A stretch of 64,000 bases of DNA, from assembly GCA_947496865.1 (NCBI GenBank), contig CANMEE010000002.1, positions 248,001-312,000 of the forward strand, given 5' to 3'. The notes beneath the pieces were generated by a model. The model saw only the letters and a list, made by a program, of their open reading frames with translations, made no database searches and was not told the DNA's origin. Positions 49,814 to 63,355 of this stretch are shown here, one piece after another. Made by a program: the position numbers and the translations under genes. The first letter of the stretch is position 1, and the number at the start of each line of letters is the position of its first letter. The DNA comes from an uncultured Sphingomonadaceae bacterium (lineage in GTDB: Bacteria; Pseudomonadota; Alphaproteobacteria; Sphingomonadales; Sphingomonadaceae).

Positions 49814-51214
49814 ATGGATTTGAAGAATTTGCTGGCAGTGGTTGCTGCCGGGGCGCTTGCTACGGGTTGTGCAGCTACGGCTGCTGAAACGGAAACAGCC
49901 AGCGCATCGGCCAGCAGCGCGAGCAAAAGTTCGGCAAAGGCCGCATTTCCTTCAACCTATAAGTCCTATTCCTATGATAATACGGTCATTACGGGCGTCA
50001 CCATATTTGATGGCGAGGGACAGCGGTTCGACAATGGCGTACTCTTTATGTCGGCTGGCAAGATCGTATCAGTTGGCGGGCCGGAAACCGTCGTTCCGAC
50101 CGATAGCACGATCATCGACGGGACCGGCAAATATGTGACGCCGGGTATCATCGATGTACACAGTCATTTGGGCGACTATCCCACGCCCAGTGTGGCGGCC
50201 CATAGTGACGGCAATGAAGCGACTTCTCCGGTCACTCCTGAAGTCTGGGCAGAGCATAGCGTCTGGCCACAGGATCCCGGCTTTTCGCGGGCATTGACCA
50301 ATGGCGGGATTACGTCACTTCAAATTCTCCCCGGCTCAGCCAATCTATTTGGCGGCCGGGCGGTCACCCTTAAAAATGTGCCAGCGCGGACCGTGCAAGC
50401 GATGAAATTTCCCGGCGCGCCCTATGGCATGAAAATGGCCTGTGGCGAGAATCCAAAGCGGGTTTATGGCAACCGCAACCGCAAGCCTGCAACCCGGATG
50501 GGCAGTATTTCCCTGACTCGCCAAACATGGATTAATGCGCAGGAATATAAGAAAAAACGCAAAGGCGCAAAGCCACCGAAACGGGATATCGGGATGGAAA
50601 CGCTGGTCGGCGTTCTGGACGGCGATATTCTCGTTCACAACCATTGCTATCGCGCGGACGAGCTTAACCAGATTATCGATATGTCCAAGGAATTTGGTTA
50701 TAAAGTGACCGCTTTCCATCATGCTGTCGAAAGCTATAAAATTGCCGACATATTGGCCAAGGAAGAGATCTGTTCGGCTATCTGGGCGGATTGGTGGGGC
50801 TTTAAGATGGAAGCCTATGACGCGATCCCCGAAAATGCGGCATTGCTGCAACAAGCCGGTGCCTGCGTGATCATCCATTCTGATGACGAGAACCAGATTC
50901 AGCGGCTCAATCAAGAGGCTTCCAAGGCGCTGGCTGACGGGCGCGCCATGGGCATCGAGATTACCGACGCGCAAGCGATCCAGTGGATTACCTATAATCC
51001 TGCAAAAGCGATGGGCATATCTGACCAAACCGGTAGTTTGAAGCCCGGCAAGATGGCCGATGTCGTGCTGTGGAACGATAACCCATTGAGCGTTTATGCC
51101 CGACCAGAGAAAGTCTGGATTGACGGCGCTTTGTTATACGATGCGAACGATCCAAGCCGCCGGCCGGTGAGCGACTTTGAGCTGGGCCAGCCCGGTGAAG
51201 GAGATGTGAAATGA
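49814..51214 (+). CDS. Exported amidohydrolase (lipoprotein) with intact metal motif
   Basis: A lipobox LATGC (Cys19) marks it as a lipoprotein. The amidohydrolase barrel shows the metal motif HSH in IIDVHSHLGDYPTP, histidines in HNHCYRADEL and AFHHAVESYK, and the catalytic-type aspartate region IIHSDDEN, then AMGISDQTGSLKPGKMADVVLWNDNP, typical of imidazolonepropionase-like hydrolases. Length 466. Its ATG has GAGG 6 bases upstream. It overlaps the next amidohydrolase by ATGA. Substrate probably a peptide-like or cyclic amide; not known. Confidence 0.87.
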   Translation: MDLKNLLAVVAAGALATGCAATAAETETASASASSASKSSAKAAFPSTYKSYSYDNTVITGVTIFDGEGQRFDNGVLFMSAGKIVSVGGPETVVPTDSTIIDGTGKYVTPGIIDVHSHLGDYPTPSVAAHSDGNEATSPVTPEVWAEHSVWPQDPGFSRALTNGGITSLQILPGSANLFGGRAVTLKNVPARTVQAMKFPGAPYGMKMACGENPKRVYGNRNRKPATRMGSISLTRQTWINAQEYKKKRKGAKPPKRDIGMETLVGVLDGDILVHNHCYRADELNQIIDMSKEFGYKVTAFHHAVESYKIADILAKEEICSAIWADWWGFKMEAYDAIPENAALLQQAGACVIIHSDDENQIQRLNQEASKALADGRAMGIEITDAQAIQWITYNPAKAMGISDQTGSLKPGKMADVVLWNDNPLSVYARPEKVWIDGALLYDANDPSRRPVSDFELGQPGEGDVK

Positions 51215-52506
51215 AGCATTTTGCAACAATTCTCGTGTCGTCCCTCGCTCTTATGGCCGCGCCAGCCGCTGCTGAAACCATCGCCATTACTGGCGGCAAA
51301 GTTGTGGTCGGAGACGGCAGCGCGCCTATGGACGGCGCGACCGTCGTCCTCCGTGATAACCGTGTGGTTGCCGTTGGAACCAATGTCACAGTGCCGGCCA
51401 ACGCCCGCCGTATCGATGCATCGGGCAAATGGGTAACGCCGGGCGTATTCGCAGGCTTTAGCCGGGTTGGTTTGGTCGAAGTCGGGGCGGTGCGCGCAAC
51501 CAACGATGCCAATGCCTCTGACTCGGTTTTTTCTGCCGCTCTTGATGTTCAATATGCCGTTAATCCCTTCGCTGCAGCTGTTGCGGTAAACCGGGCTGCC
51601 GGTGTCACCCGCGCGGTTGTCTCGCCAAGCACCGGCAAATCGATTTTTGGCGGCTATGGCGCGATTGTCGATCTGGGCGCGGATAACAATCCGATTACCA
51701 AAGCGCGCGCTTTCCAATTTGTCGAATTGGGCGAAACCGGTCACCGTCGCGCAGGGGGCAGCCGGACGGCGGCCCATATCCTGTTCCGGGCGCTGCTGGA
51801 AGAAGCGCGGACCTATTCGCGCAATCCAGCTCTGCTCGATAGCGATATGCTAAAAACTTCTGACGCCAAGGCACTGCTGCCGGTCATCAGCGGGAAAACA
51901 AGGCTATTGGTCCATGCCAACAGCGCCAATGATATTTTGAAAGTGCTCGGCCTGCGCAAGGATTTTCCGTCTTTGAAATTGGTGCTGGTCGGCGCCAATG
52001 AAGGATGGCGTGTCGCTAGTGATATCGCTGCGGCAAAAGTGCCCGTGCTGGCATCAGCGCTGAGTGATTTGCCCTATAGTTTTGAAGACCTGTCCGCGAC
52101 CCAGTCCAATATTGGCCGGATGAAGCAGGCCGGCGTGCAGGTCGCCATTGGCATGATAAATGATCGGGATGCGCATCAGTTACGCTATTCTATGCAATAT
52201 GCCGGCAATCTGGTGGCGTTGAATAAAGTGCCGCGCGCAACCGGGCTTAGCTGGGACGAAGCTTTCGCCGCGATTAGCTCTGGGCCTGCCGAGATTATGG
52301 GCATGGGCGGGCAGCTTGGATCGTTAAAGGCAGGACGTCAGGGAGATGTGGTCATCTGGACCGGTGATCCGCTGGAACTTTCCACACAGGTGGAAACGGT
52401 GTTTATCGATGGCGTTGAGCAGTCGCTTTCCAACCGGCAGGAACGGTTGCGCGAACGCTATCGCAATCCGGCGCCGGGCGCATTGCCAAAGGCTTATGAT
52501 CGATAG
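51211..52506 (+). CDS. Exported amidohydrolase-family protein lacking the HxH metal motif
   Basis: A signal peptide (LVSSLALMAAPAAA) and the family frame are present: IAITGGKVVVGDGSAPMDGAT, WVTPGVFAGFSRVGLVEVG and GMGGQLGSLKAGRQGDVVIWTGDPLELS. But where the HxH should be, the sequence reads FAGFSRVG. Other histidines are few (LLVHANSAND) and the DxH-type end is replaced (IGMINDRDAHQL). It is likely a catalytically altered partner of the preceding enzyme. It overlaps it by 4 bases and is 431 residues long. Confidence 0.83.
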   Translation: MKHFATILVSSLALMAAPAAAETIAITGGKVVVGDGSAPMDGATVVLRDNRVVAVGTNVTVPANARRIDASGKWVTPGVFAGFSRVGLVEVGAVRATNDANASDSVFSAALDVQYAVNPFAAAVAVNRAAGVTRAVVSPSTGKSIFGGYGAIVDLGADNNPITKARAFQFVELGETGHRRAGGSRTAAHILFRALLEEARTYSRNPALLDSDMLKTSDAKALLPVISGKTRLLVHANSANDILKVLGLRKDFPSLKLVLVGANEGWRVASDIAAAKVPVLASALSDLPYSFEDLSATQSNIGRMKQAGVQVAIGMINDRDAHQLRYSMQYAGNLVALNKVPRATGLSWDEAFAAISSGPAEIMGMGGQLGSLKAGRQGDVVIWTGDPLELSTQVETVFIDGVEQSLSNRQERLRERYRNPAPGALPKAYDR

Positions 52507-52507
52507 C

Positions 52508-52532
52508 ATCGGGCTGATTTAGAGCCCGATTT
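52508..52532. terminator. Stem-loop between convergent genes
   Basis: ATCGGGCT (52508-52515) pairs with AGCCCGAT (52523-52530) around a 7-base loop, with a short T-tract after it. It lies right after the amidohydrolase stop and before the convergent aldo/keto reductase. Confidence 0.6.
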
Positions 52533-52590
52533 CTGCGTCGCTGGTCATGCCATGAGGTTAGACCTTTAGGAAAGCGTCTGTCCTATTCCA

Positions 52591-54973
<2,383 letters not shown>

Positions 54974-55100
54974 TTTACGTGTGTGCCCCTGTTTCGGCTT
55001 TATCCTATTGGGGCCAGACGCTAAGGCTTAAGGGAACGCAATGCCAATGCTAATTTGGCCCGAATCCGGAATGCGCACCAATTGGAGAATGCGGCCTGTT

Positions 55101-56441
55101 ATGACGAAGAAATTTTTTGGAACGGACGGCATCCGCGGGCTGACTAATCAAAGCCCGATGACGGCCGAAATTGCGATGAAAGTCGGGCAAGCTGCGGGCC
55201 GCCACTTTCTGCGCGGTGACCATCGTCACCGGGTTGTGATTGGCAAGGATACGCGGCTTTCCGGCTATATGATGGAAAATGCGCTGGTCGCCGGTTTTAC
55301 CAGCGTGGGGATGGATGTGGTGCAGGTTGGCCCCATGCCAACGCCAGGCGTCGCGCTGTTAACGCGGTCAATGCGCGCGGATTTGGGCGTAATGATTTCA
55401 GCGAGCCACAATCCCTATTATGATAATGGCATAAAATTATTTGGTCCCGATGGTTTCAAGCTGTCGGACGAAGATGAGCTAAAGATTGAAGGCTATCTTT
55501 CCGAAGATGCAAAATTGGCTCCGGCGGACGATATTGGTCGGGCCAAGCGCTTTGAAGATGCCCGTGGGCGCTACATCCATGCGATCAAAATGTCGCTGCC
55601 GGATCATATACGGCTCGACGGTTTGAAAATGGTGGTCGATTGCGCCAATGGCGCGGCCTATCAGGTTGCACCATCTGCCTTCTGGGAATTGGGCGCAGAA
55701 GTTATCACCATTGGTGTCAATCCGGACGGAAAGAATATCAATCATAAATGCGGATCCACCGATGTCGCCGCCTTGCAAGAAAGCGTGGTCGCGAGCGGCG
55801 CGCATATCGGGATAGCGCTGGACGGTGATGCGGATCGCCTGATCGTGGTTGATGAGAAAGGCAAGATTGTCGACGGGGACCAGCTCATGGCGCTAATCGG
55901 GTCCAGTTGGAGCCGCAACGGCTTGCTGCGTGGCGATGGTATTGTTGCGACGGTGATGTCCAATCTCGGGTTGGAACGCTTTTTGGCGTCACAAAAACTT
56001 GATCTGGTCCGCTCCAAAGTCGGTGATCGCTATGTGCTGGAAGAGATGAAAAAAGGCGGCTTCAATGTCGGTGGCGAACAATCGGGCCATATGATCCTGC
56101 TCGATCATGGCACAACCGGCGATGGGACGATCGCAGCCTTGCAGGTTTTGCGCGAATTGGTCGACAACGGAAAACCAGCCAGCGAGTTGCTCCATCTGTT
56201 TGATCCTGTGCCACAATTGCTGAAAAACGTGCGTTACTCCGGCGGTGCGCCATTGGATGACGACAGCGTGAAAGCGGTTATTGCCGAGGCGGAGAAAGAG
56301 CTTAACGGCACGGGACGGCTTGTCATTCGGGCATCAGGGACAGAACCGCTGATCCGGGTGATGGCAGAGGGTGATAATAGCGATCAAGTCAACCAAGTGG
56401 TCGACCGGATCTGCAATGTCGTCGAGGAAGTCGCCGCCTGA
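55101..56441 (+). CDS. glmM: Phosphoglucosamine mutase
   Basis: Converts glucosamine-6-phosphate to glucosamine-1-phosphate for UDP-GlcNAc, the precursor of peptidoglycan and lipid A. The ATG at 55101 gives 446 residues starting [12 protein letters not shown]. The active serine is S102 in [13 protein letters not shown], the metal loop is DGDADR, and GGEQSGH and [12 protein letters not shown] complete the motifs. In-frame codons upstream to 55041 look like leader. It is the first gene of a tight cluster. Confidence 0.95.
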   Translation: MTKKFFGTDGIRGLTNQSPMTAEIAMKVGQAAGRHFLRGDHRHRVVIGKDTRLSGYMMENALVAGFTSVGMDVVQVGPMPTPGVALLTRSMRADLGVMISASHNPYYDNGIKLFGPDGFKLSDEDELKIEGYLSEDAKLAPADDIGRAKRFEDARGRYIHAIKMSLPDHIRLDGLKMVVDCANGAAYQVAPSAFWELGAEVITIGVNPDGKNINHKCGSTDVAALQESVVASGAHIGIALDGDADRLIVVDEKGKIVDGDQLMALIGSSWSRNGLLRGDGIVATVMSNLGLERFLASQKLDLVRSKVGDRYVLEEMKKGGFNVGGEQSGHMILLDHGTTGDGTIAALQVLRELVDNGKPASELLHLFDPVPQLLKNVRYSGGAPLDDDSVKAVIAEAEKELNGTGRLVIRASGTEPLIRVMAEGDNSDQVNQVVDRICNVVEEVAA

Positions 56442-56668
56442 TGCTTGATATGCGCCCCGATTGCGAAAGCTGTGGCAAGGATTTGCCAGCGGAACAGAGC
56501 GGCGCGTATATCTGTTCCTTTGAATGCACATTTTGCGATGATTGCAACGCGACGGACCACAAGGGCACTTGCCCGAACTGCGGTGGTATTTTGCTGCCGC
56601 GGCCGACACGGTCCGCTAAACTGTTGGAGAAATTCCCTGCTTCCATCGAACGCAAGTATAAAGGATAG
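56441..56668 (+). CDS. DUF1272 small cysteine-rich protein
   Basis: 75 residues with a zinc-finger-like pattern: CESCGKDLP, YICSFECTFCDDCN and GTCPNCGGILLPRPTR. These are the usual DUF1272 features; function unknown. Its ATG overlaps the glmM TGA (TGATG). Confidence 0.9.
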   Translation: MLDMRPDCESCGKDLPAEQSGAYICSFECTFCDDCNATDHKGTCPNCGGILLPRPTRSAKLLEKFPASIERKYKG

Positions 56669-56671
56669 GCT

Positions 56672-56857
56672 GTGGTTAGCGTGATATTCTTGGCTATCAT
56701 CATCATGGTTCTGTTCATCCCGATTGCCGTCGGGCTGGCATTGTTCATCATCGTCCCGGACTGGTTTCGGGCTAACCGCAATGCTGTGATTATTGGTATC
56801 GGAATTGCCGATTTTCTGTTGTTCGCGGCGATGGTATTGCTGTTGTTCGGGATATGA
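56672..56857 (+). CDS. Small two-helix membrane protein
   Basis: 61 residues from a GTG start, with two hydrophobic stretches (VIFLAIIIMVLFIPIAVGLA and VIIGIGIADFLLFAAMVLL). It lies 3 bases after the DUF1272 stop and its stop overlaps the thiD ATG (ATGA), which supports translation. Function unknown. Confidence 0.7.
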   Translation: MVSVIFLAIIIMVLFIPIAVGLALFIIVPDWFRANRNAVIIGIGIADFLLFAAMVLLLFGI

Positions 56858-57606
56858 CGGCGGATTGTCCGCGGATACTTTCCATCGCTGGTTCTGACAG
56901 CGGCGGCGGGGCGGGCATACAGGCCGATATCCGAACGATTACAAATCTCGGCGGCCATGCCATGACCGCTGTTACGGCGGTTACCGCGCAAAATAGCGCA
57001 GGCGTTACGGCTGTAGAGCTCATGACGCCAGACATGGTTCTTGCGCAAATCTGGGCCGTCATGGATGATTTTGATGCCGATGCGATTAAGATCGGCATGC
57101 TGGGCTCACCGGAAATCGCTTTTGCAGTCGCCGGATTCTTAAAATCCGTGCGCAATAAGCCGGTTATCTTTGACCCCGTCATGGTGGCAACCAGCGGCGC
57201 AACCCTGGCCGATGAACGGACGATCGGTGCATTTCAGAAAATTATTCCGCTCAGCAGTTTGGTGACACCGAATCTTGATGAGATGGAGCGTTTGGGCGGA
57301 GAGGCGGTCATTGCCGATTTTTCAGTCCCGTTTCTGGTCAAGGGTGGGCATGGTGCCGAGGACATTCTAATCGACAGACTCATAGGCCCGGACGGCGAAC
57401 TAGAACGCTGGGAAGGTAGCCGAATAGAGACACGGCATAGTCACGGAACGGGCTGCACCTTGTCAGCAGCAATAGCGACCTATCTGGCCGGCGGAGACAG
57501 TTTGAGCGCGGCGATCGGCAAAGCGCGGAACTATGTCAGGGCCAGTCTTGAAGCCGCGCCGGGCTTTGGTGGGGGGCATGGCCCGATGGGCGTGCCCAAG
57601 TTATGA
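56854..57606 (+). CDS. thiD: Hydroxymethylpyrimidine/phosphomethylpyrimidine kinase
   Basis: ThiD phosphorylates HMP and HMP-P in thiamine synthesis. Features: [58 protein letters not shown] and the catalytic [13 protein letters not shown]. Length 250 is a little short of the usual 260-270. Overlaps rnhB by ATGA. Confidence 0.94.
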   Translation: MTADCPRILSIAGSDSGGGAGIQADIRTITNLGGHAMTAVTAVTAQNSAGVTAVELMTPDMVLAQIWAVMDDFDADAIKIGMLGSPEIAFAVAGFLKSVRNKPVIFDPVMVATSGATLADERTIGAFQKIIPLSSLVTPNLDEMERLGGEAVIADFSVPFLVKGGHGAEDILIDRLIGPDGELERWEGSRIETRHSHGTGCTLSAAIATYLAGGDSLSAAIGKARNYVRASLEAAPGFGGGHGPMGVPKL

Positions 57607-58172
57607 CAGTCAAAGCCCTAGCCGGAATTGACGAGGCGGGCAGGGGCCCGCTCGCTGGGCCAGTGGTCGCAGCAGCGGTGATATTGCCGGATGAACATGG
57701 CATTATAGGCTTGGATGACAGTAAGAAATTGACCGCTAAAAAGCGCGCAAACTTTGAAGCCGATATATTAGAAAAAACTATATATTATATTGCATTATGC
57801 GATGAATCTGAGATTGATTCTATCAATATATTACAAGCCACCATGTTGGCGATGACACGCGCGGCTGAAGGGTTATCGCAGAGACCAGATCATATCTTGG
57901 TCGATGGCAATCGTTTGCCCAAATGGGACTTTCAGGCCGAGGCGGTGATCGGCGGGGATGCGATCCATCCGTGTATTTCAGCAGCATCCATCTTGGCCAA
58001 GGAATATCGCGACCGGATGATGATCGCCGCGGCTGAGAAATATCCGGAATATGGTTGGGATCGAAATAAGGGCTATGGCACGGCCGAACATATGGCAGCG
58101 CTGAAGAAATATGGACCGACACCGCTGCATCGCAAAAGCTTTGCGCCAGTGGCCCAGCTTGAACTGCTTTAG
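57603..58172 (+). CDS. rnhB: Ribonuclease HII
   Basis: Removes RNA from RNA-DNA hybrids and single ribonucleotides. Catalytic Asp-Glu in [20 protein letters not shown], Asp in [17 protein letters not shown] and the acidic/His region [15 protein letters not shown], then [18 protein letters not shown]. 189 residues, normal. Its stop is 10 bases from the convergent desaturase. Confidence 0.96.
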   Translation: MTVKALAGIDEAGRGPLAGPVVAAAVILPDEHGIIGLDDSKKLTAKKRANFEADILEKTIYYIALCDESEIDSINILQATMLAMTRAAEGLSQRPDHILVDGNRLPKWDFQAEAVIGGDAIHPCISAASILAKEYRDRMMIAAAEKYPEYGWDRNKGYGTAEHMAALKKYGPTPLHRKSFAPVAQLELL

Positions 58173-58182
58173 GGGATTTGGA

Positions 58183-59262
58183 TCAGGCGGCTTGTTTGGC
58201 AGCAGCCTTTGATTTGTCCTGCACCCATTCGCCCTTGTCATCTTTGATATAGCGCGGCGCCCATTTGACGTTCCAGACCAGCCCCATTTTTTCCCACAGA
58301 CGGATGATGTTGGCGCAGGGATCAAATTCCCACCACACCACGCCAGAGGTGGCTGAACGCGGGTGCTGATGGTGATTATTGTGCCAACCGTCGCCCATGG
58401 TCAGGATATTGATCAGGATATTATTTTTGGCAGTATCATGCCCTTTAAACCGTTGTGATCCAAAGAGATGGCAGATGCTGTTCACGCTTTGCAATACGGT
58501 TAGCACTGCGAAAATCCGCAACAATCCAGCGATTAATATTGTTCCGATAATCGCTTCGGGACCGGCAAAGGCCAAGGCCCATAGGGTTGGAAAGACAACC
58601 GCCGAAACAAAATACCAGAACCAGCGTGTGCGATGCGCGTACATGACGATTTCGTCATCAACCAGGCCCTTACCGTAGATTTCAAGGTCTGTGGTGGTCC
58701 GGTCAAACAACCAGCCCACATGGCTGTGGTGAAATTTTGCAAAACCTTTGAGCGGTTTGCCATAGCCGTCAAAATGGGGGCTGTGGGCGTCGCCGACTTT
58801 ATCGGTCATCGCATGGTGACGGCGGTGATTGGCGGCCCAGTGCAGGGCAGAACCTTGCGCCGCCGATTGCGTTAATATCGCAATGAAGATGCCCATCGGT
58901 TTCGACGTTTCAAAAGCGCGGTGCGAGAAATAGCGGTGATAGCCCACGATACAGCCAACCATGGAAATGAAATAGCCGACGAGAAAGGCGGACCATTCGA
59001 CCCAACCGGAGCCATAAGCAAACATCCAATAGACCGCTGCGATAGAGCCGCCGATCTTGGTTGTGGAGAGAATGGCATGTTCGCGCAATTTGGCACGCGC
59101 TGCTCTGCCACCATATTTTGCACCAAAAGGTACGGTTTTTGTGGTTTTCTCGGCCTGCAGCAAAGCTTGTTCTGTGTCGCTGGTCTTTGCTTTGAAAAGG
59201 TCGCTTTCAGATGCTGTTTTCACAGTATCGCCCGTGTTTTTTACATTCGTTTCGACTGTCAT
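58183..59262 (-). CDS. Acyl-CoA/fatty acid desaturase
   Basis: A membrane di-iron delta-9-type desaturase. Three histidine boxes: HRYFSH, HRRHH and HNNHH, with four helices around them and GDGWHNNHHQHPRSA near the end. The start at 59262 gives an N-terminal basic region rich in Lys and Thr. The frame is open 34 codons upstream, but that part is unlike the family. It sits between rnhB and ccrM, which are often neighbours. Confidence 0.93.
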   Translation of the reverse strand: MTVETNVKNTGDTVKTASESDLFKAKTSDTEQALLQAEKTTKTVPFGAKYGGRAARAKLREHAILSTTKIGGSIAAVYWMFAYGSGWVEWSAFLVGYFISMVGCIVGYHRYFSHRAFETSKPMGIFIAILTQSAAQGSALHWAANHRRHHAMTDKVGDAHSPHFDGYGKPLKGFAKFHHSHVGWLFDRTTTDLEIYGKGLVDDEIVMYAHRTRWFWYFVSAVVFPTLWALAFAGPEAIIGTILIAGLLRIFAVLTVLQSVNSICHLFGSQRFKGHDTAKNNILINILTMGDGWHNNHHQHPRSATSGVVWWEFDPCANIIRLWEKMGLVWNVKWAPRYIKDDKGEWVQDKSKAAAKQAA

Positions 59263-59426
59263 TACGCGCCCCGTATGATCACATGCCAGCTTTCGCTGAA
59301 ATACCGGGAAGACATAACCATATTTCGGGAAGTCCGGCAAATATGTTAACCAATGGATAACCACAATTTGCGGTTAGTCGTTGTGAAATACGATAATTTT
59401 ATTTTTTCCGATTTGGATCCGTTAGC

Positions 59427-60776
<1,350 letters not shown>

Positions 60777-60785
60777 GACAAATTT

Positions 60786-61901
60786 ATGGTGGATGTTGGA
60801 CCGGATGCAAAGCTTTATCTGAAGCCCGTTGGGTTTCTTGACAGCCCGCAATATTTTGATGAACAAAATACACGGTTAAACAACAGTTTATTATGGTTCT
60901 CTCAAATTGAATATTCGATATTTGAAGAGGGCAAACCCGCGATTAGAAGTCTGGTTCCGGTGGAGCTATGGGACAAGATCGCTTCACGATTACCAGAACC
61001 ATTGCAAGAGCGCGCCGCCGCGTTATTTGCGAACCTGACCAAGACCCACGCGCCGCTGCAATGTGGTGAGCGGGTGCTGCGTTTTGACCAACCCCATGTC
61101 ATGGGCATCCTCAACATGACGCCGGATAGTTTTTCCGATGGCGGTAAACATGACGGCGATCCACAAATTGCGGCCGATGCCGGTTTTGACATGGCGACCG
61201 CAGGGGCATCGATCCTCGACATAGGCGGAGAATCCACGCGCCCCGGGGCGGAAACCGTCTGGGAGGGCGACGAGATTAAACGCGTCGTGCCGGTGATCGA
61301 AAGACTTACCCAATGCGGCGCTGCTCTGTCGATCGACACACGCAAGGCCGCGGTGATGGAAGCCGCGATTGTCGCGGGCGCGCATATCATCAACGATGTG
61401 TCGGCTTTGCTGCATGACAAAAGATCGCTGGAAGTAGCCGGTGTTTCTGGCAGACCAGTAGTCCTGATGCACGCCCCATCAAGCGGCAAAGACCCGCACA
61501 AGGGAGCTGGTTATGGCAATGTTGTAACCGATACTTTCAATTGGCTGGAGCAGCGCATCGCGGATGTGGTTGACGCCGGTTTTGAACGGGAAAAAATCAT
61601 CGTCGATCCCGGTCTGGGATTCGGTAAATCGCTGTCCGACAACCTCGCCCTGATGAATAATATCGCGGCTTTTCATGCTCTGGGTCAACCACTGCTGATC
61701 GGTGCGAGCCGTAAACGCATGATCGGTGCCCTGTCCAAGGAAGTACCGGTCGATCAGCGCTTAGGCGGTTCAATAGCCTTTGCCCATCACGCCATCCAAC
61801 AAGGCGGGCAAATTGTTAGGGTGCATGATGTGCCCGAAACCGTGCAAGCAGCCCAAATATGGCGCGGAATGCGCGATGCGGGGGTTACCGCCCGGGTTTA
61901 G
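60786..61901 (+). CDS. folP: Dihydropteroate synthase
   Basis: Makes dihydropteroate from p-aminobenzoate and pterin diphosphate in folate synthesis; the target of sulfonamides. Core motifs: MGILNMTPDSFSDGGKH, LDIGGESTRPGAE, SIDTRKAAVMEAA, INDVSAL, DPGLGFGKSLSDN and GASRKRMIG. The roughly 95-residue N-terminal extension (LKPVGFLDSPQYF and on) is longer than the E. coli enzyme but I believe it is common in alphaproteobacteria. Confidence 0.94.
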   Translation: MVDVGPDAKLYLKPVGFLDSPQYFDEQNTRLNNSLLWFSQIEYSIFEEGKPAIRSLVPVELWDKIASRLPEPLQERAAALFANLTKTHAPLQCGERVLRFDQPHVMGILNMTPDSFSDGGKHDGDPQIAADAGFDMATAGASILDIGGESTRPGAETVWEGDEIKRVVPVIERLTQCGAALSIDTRKAAVMEAAIVAGAHIINDVSALLHDKRSLEVAGVSGRPVVLMHAPSSGKDPHKGAGYGNVVTDTFNWLEQRIADVVDAGFEREKIIVDPGLGFGKSLSDNLALMNNIAAFHALGQPLLIGASRKRMIGALSKEVPVDQRLGGSIAFAHHAIQQGGQIVRVHDVPETVQAAQIWRGMRDAGVTARV

Positions 61902-61964
61902 CGGTTAGAGTCTGTTGGATATTGAAGGCGCATATAAGCTTTGACGAGGTTTCTGAACTGAAAA

Positions 61965-62362
61965 CTATGAAACAGAGGCTTTTGCGGACATAATCAGTGA
62001 CACAAGTGCGCTGGTAATTAAGGCGATGATGGCACCGGTGATTGCTGTCAAACCGGTATCGGCAAGGTTCAAAATACCAAAAGACACAGCGACTGCAGTC
62101 ACCAACCCGATGGAATATCTTGATATTGCTGAGAACGCATAAGGTGCCGCTCCATCAACATCTTTTGCCCGTGCCATGTATCGGCCGAGATTCAACCTTA
62201 TTGCCGACGCGATAGGCAATGCCAAAAAACACAAATTGTTCCGCCTAAAACGGGATGAAGAACAGTACCGCTCAAAACAGCCCCGATGGCAGCTCCAACT
62301 AAAAGAGAGGAAACCAAAATGGCGAACATTATGATCGAGAAACTGAACGGTGCGCTTTTCAT
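61965..62362 (-). pseudogene. Membrane protein gene broken by a frameshift at a T6 run
   Basis: The first frame runs from the ATG at 62362 (MKSAPFSFSIIMFAILVSSL, LLVGAAIGAVLSGTVLHPVLGG, then TICVF) to a stop at 62198. The second frame, open from about 62234 to 61965, continues with LALPIASAIRLNLGRYMARA and two further helices (YSIGLVTAVAVSFGILNLA, AITGAIIALITSALVSLIMS). The shift is at AAAAAA 62224-62229 (TTTTTT on the coding strand). One added base would give a single ~130-residue protein with about four helices. It is either a pseudogene or a sequencing error. Family not recognised. Confidence 0.7.
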
Positions 62363-62416
62363 TTTGCTGCTAAACCTCGGATGTAAATTTTTGTTGAGAG
62401 AAGTTCGAATTTAAGG

Positions 62417-62725
62417 TCAATTGCCCCCAGCCCCATATTGTTTGACTTCATCATAAAGGCCCGCAACGCGTTCCACTCCCAGGTCGGTTAAAACCTGTGA
62501 CAGTTTTTGAAATTCAGTTTTTTTTACACAAGCCATAAAAGACTCTTCTGTTTCGTAGAGGCCTTTGTTGATGAGGGTTCGCTGGGCCGTGCGGTTGCGA
62601 TAAAGTGTTGAACCAATGAACCCGGGCTGTTTTTCCATAAACTCACCGACCGCTGCCCATGCTTTAAGCGCGTCGGTATCGTCTCCTTCTGGAAGAGTGA
62701 TGATGTTGTAGAATGTATGAGTCAT
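62417..62725 (-). CDS. Antibiotic biosynthesis monooxygenase (ABM) domain protein
   Basis: A 102-residue dimeric ferredoxin-like fold protein: FYNIITLPEGDDTDALKAW, FMEKQPGFIGSTLYRN and a C-terminal HTYDEVKQYG-like end (here GLYDEVKQYG). ABM proteins are small oxygenases or haem degraders. Its ATG overlaps the stop of an upstream truncated DUF2798-like remnant (ATGA). Its promoter is probably lost with the deletion described for that remnant. Confidence 0.8.
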   Translation of the reverse strand: MTHTFYNIITLPEGDDTDALKAWAAVGEFMEKQPGFIGSTLYRNRTAQRTLINKGLYETEESFMACVKKTEFQKLSQVLTDLGVERVAGLYDEVKQYGAGGN

Positions 62726-62853
62726 AGCTTTGATCCTTCATGCGGTGGGCGGGATTGAATGTTCGTGCTGACAATGCGTGCGGTCACCAACCAGGCAACG
62801 GGAAGGCCCAAAACGAAACCTGTTCCGATACAGCTTGCCAATATCGCAATGTG
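62722..62853 (-). pseudogene. 3' remnant of a DUF2798-like small membrane gene
   Basis: On the minus strand the frame before the ABM gene reads HIAILASCIGTGFVLGLPVA then WLVTARIVSTN, a hydrophobic helix with the GLPVA piece I associate with DUF2798. It ends in TGA overlapping the ABM ATG. The 5' half is missing: at about 62848-62856 it meets the remnant of a marR gene on the other strand. Confidence 0.55.
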
Positions 62854-63087
62854 GACGCGCTCATAGAAGCTGGGCTGGCCAAGGGAGAGCCTGATCCCAC
62901 GAGCAGGCGCTCGGTGCTAATTTACCTTACGCCGAACGGTAAGAAAAAGGCGTCGGAGCTCCCGAAAATAATCGGGGCAGTAAACACCAGATTCTTATCT
63001 CCTCTGTCGGCTGAAGAGAAGAAAGATGTCATCGCACTCTTGCACAAAGTCGCGGACATTCCAGAAGGCGGAGATCCCAATCTTTGA
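62851..63087 (+). pseudogene. 3' remnant of a MarR family regulator
   Basis: From VDALIEAGLAKGEPDP through TSRRSVLIYLTPNGKKKASE (wing and strand of a MarR winged helix) to ALLHKVADIPEGGDPNL, the C-terminal half of a MarR protein is clear. The N-terminal dimerisation and recognition helices are absent; the frame upstream (62740-62850) is the antisense of the DUF2798-like remnant. Confidence 0.75.
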
Positions 63088-63306
63088 TATCCGCTTTTGC
63101 GCCCAAAGCAGACCCTAGCGTTGTGGCGGCTGTATCCCGAAAGCTGACATGAGAATATCATAATTTTTCTATTGAATGATGTGCTTTACAATGGAACCTA
63201 ATGGCCTGTTGGTCTGATCAATGCTGGTCCGGCAATCCGGGTAAAGCATGTTCCGCAGTTTCTGCGCATTTTCTGAATGCCTTCGGTATCATTTAGTGCC
63301 ATAGCC

Positions 63307-63328
63307 TGAGCACTGCTCATCTAAGATG
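63307..63328 (+). promoter_or_regulatory. Two overlapping palindromes upstream of the glycerol ABC operon
   Basis: TGAGCACTGCTCA (63307-63319, one-base centre) overlaps CATCTAAGATG (63318-63328). They lie 28 bases before the leader ORF and could be operator sites. The region 63088-63306 shows nothing else I can support. Confidence 0.4.
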
Positions 63329-63355
63329 ATGCGCTTTTTGTTTTCGGGAGAAAAG

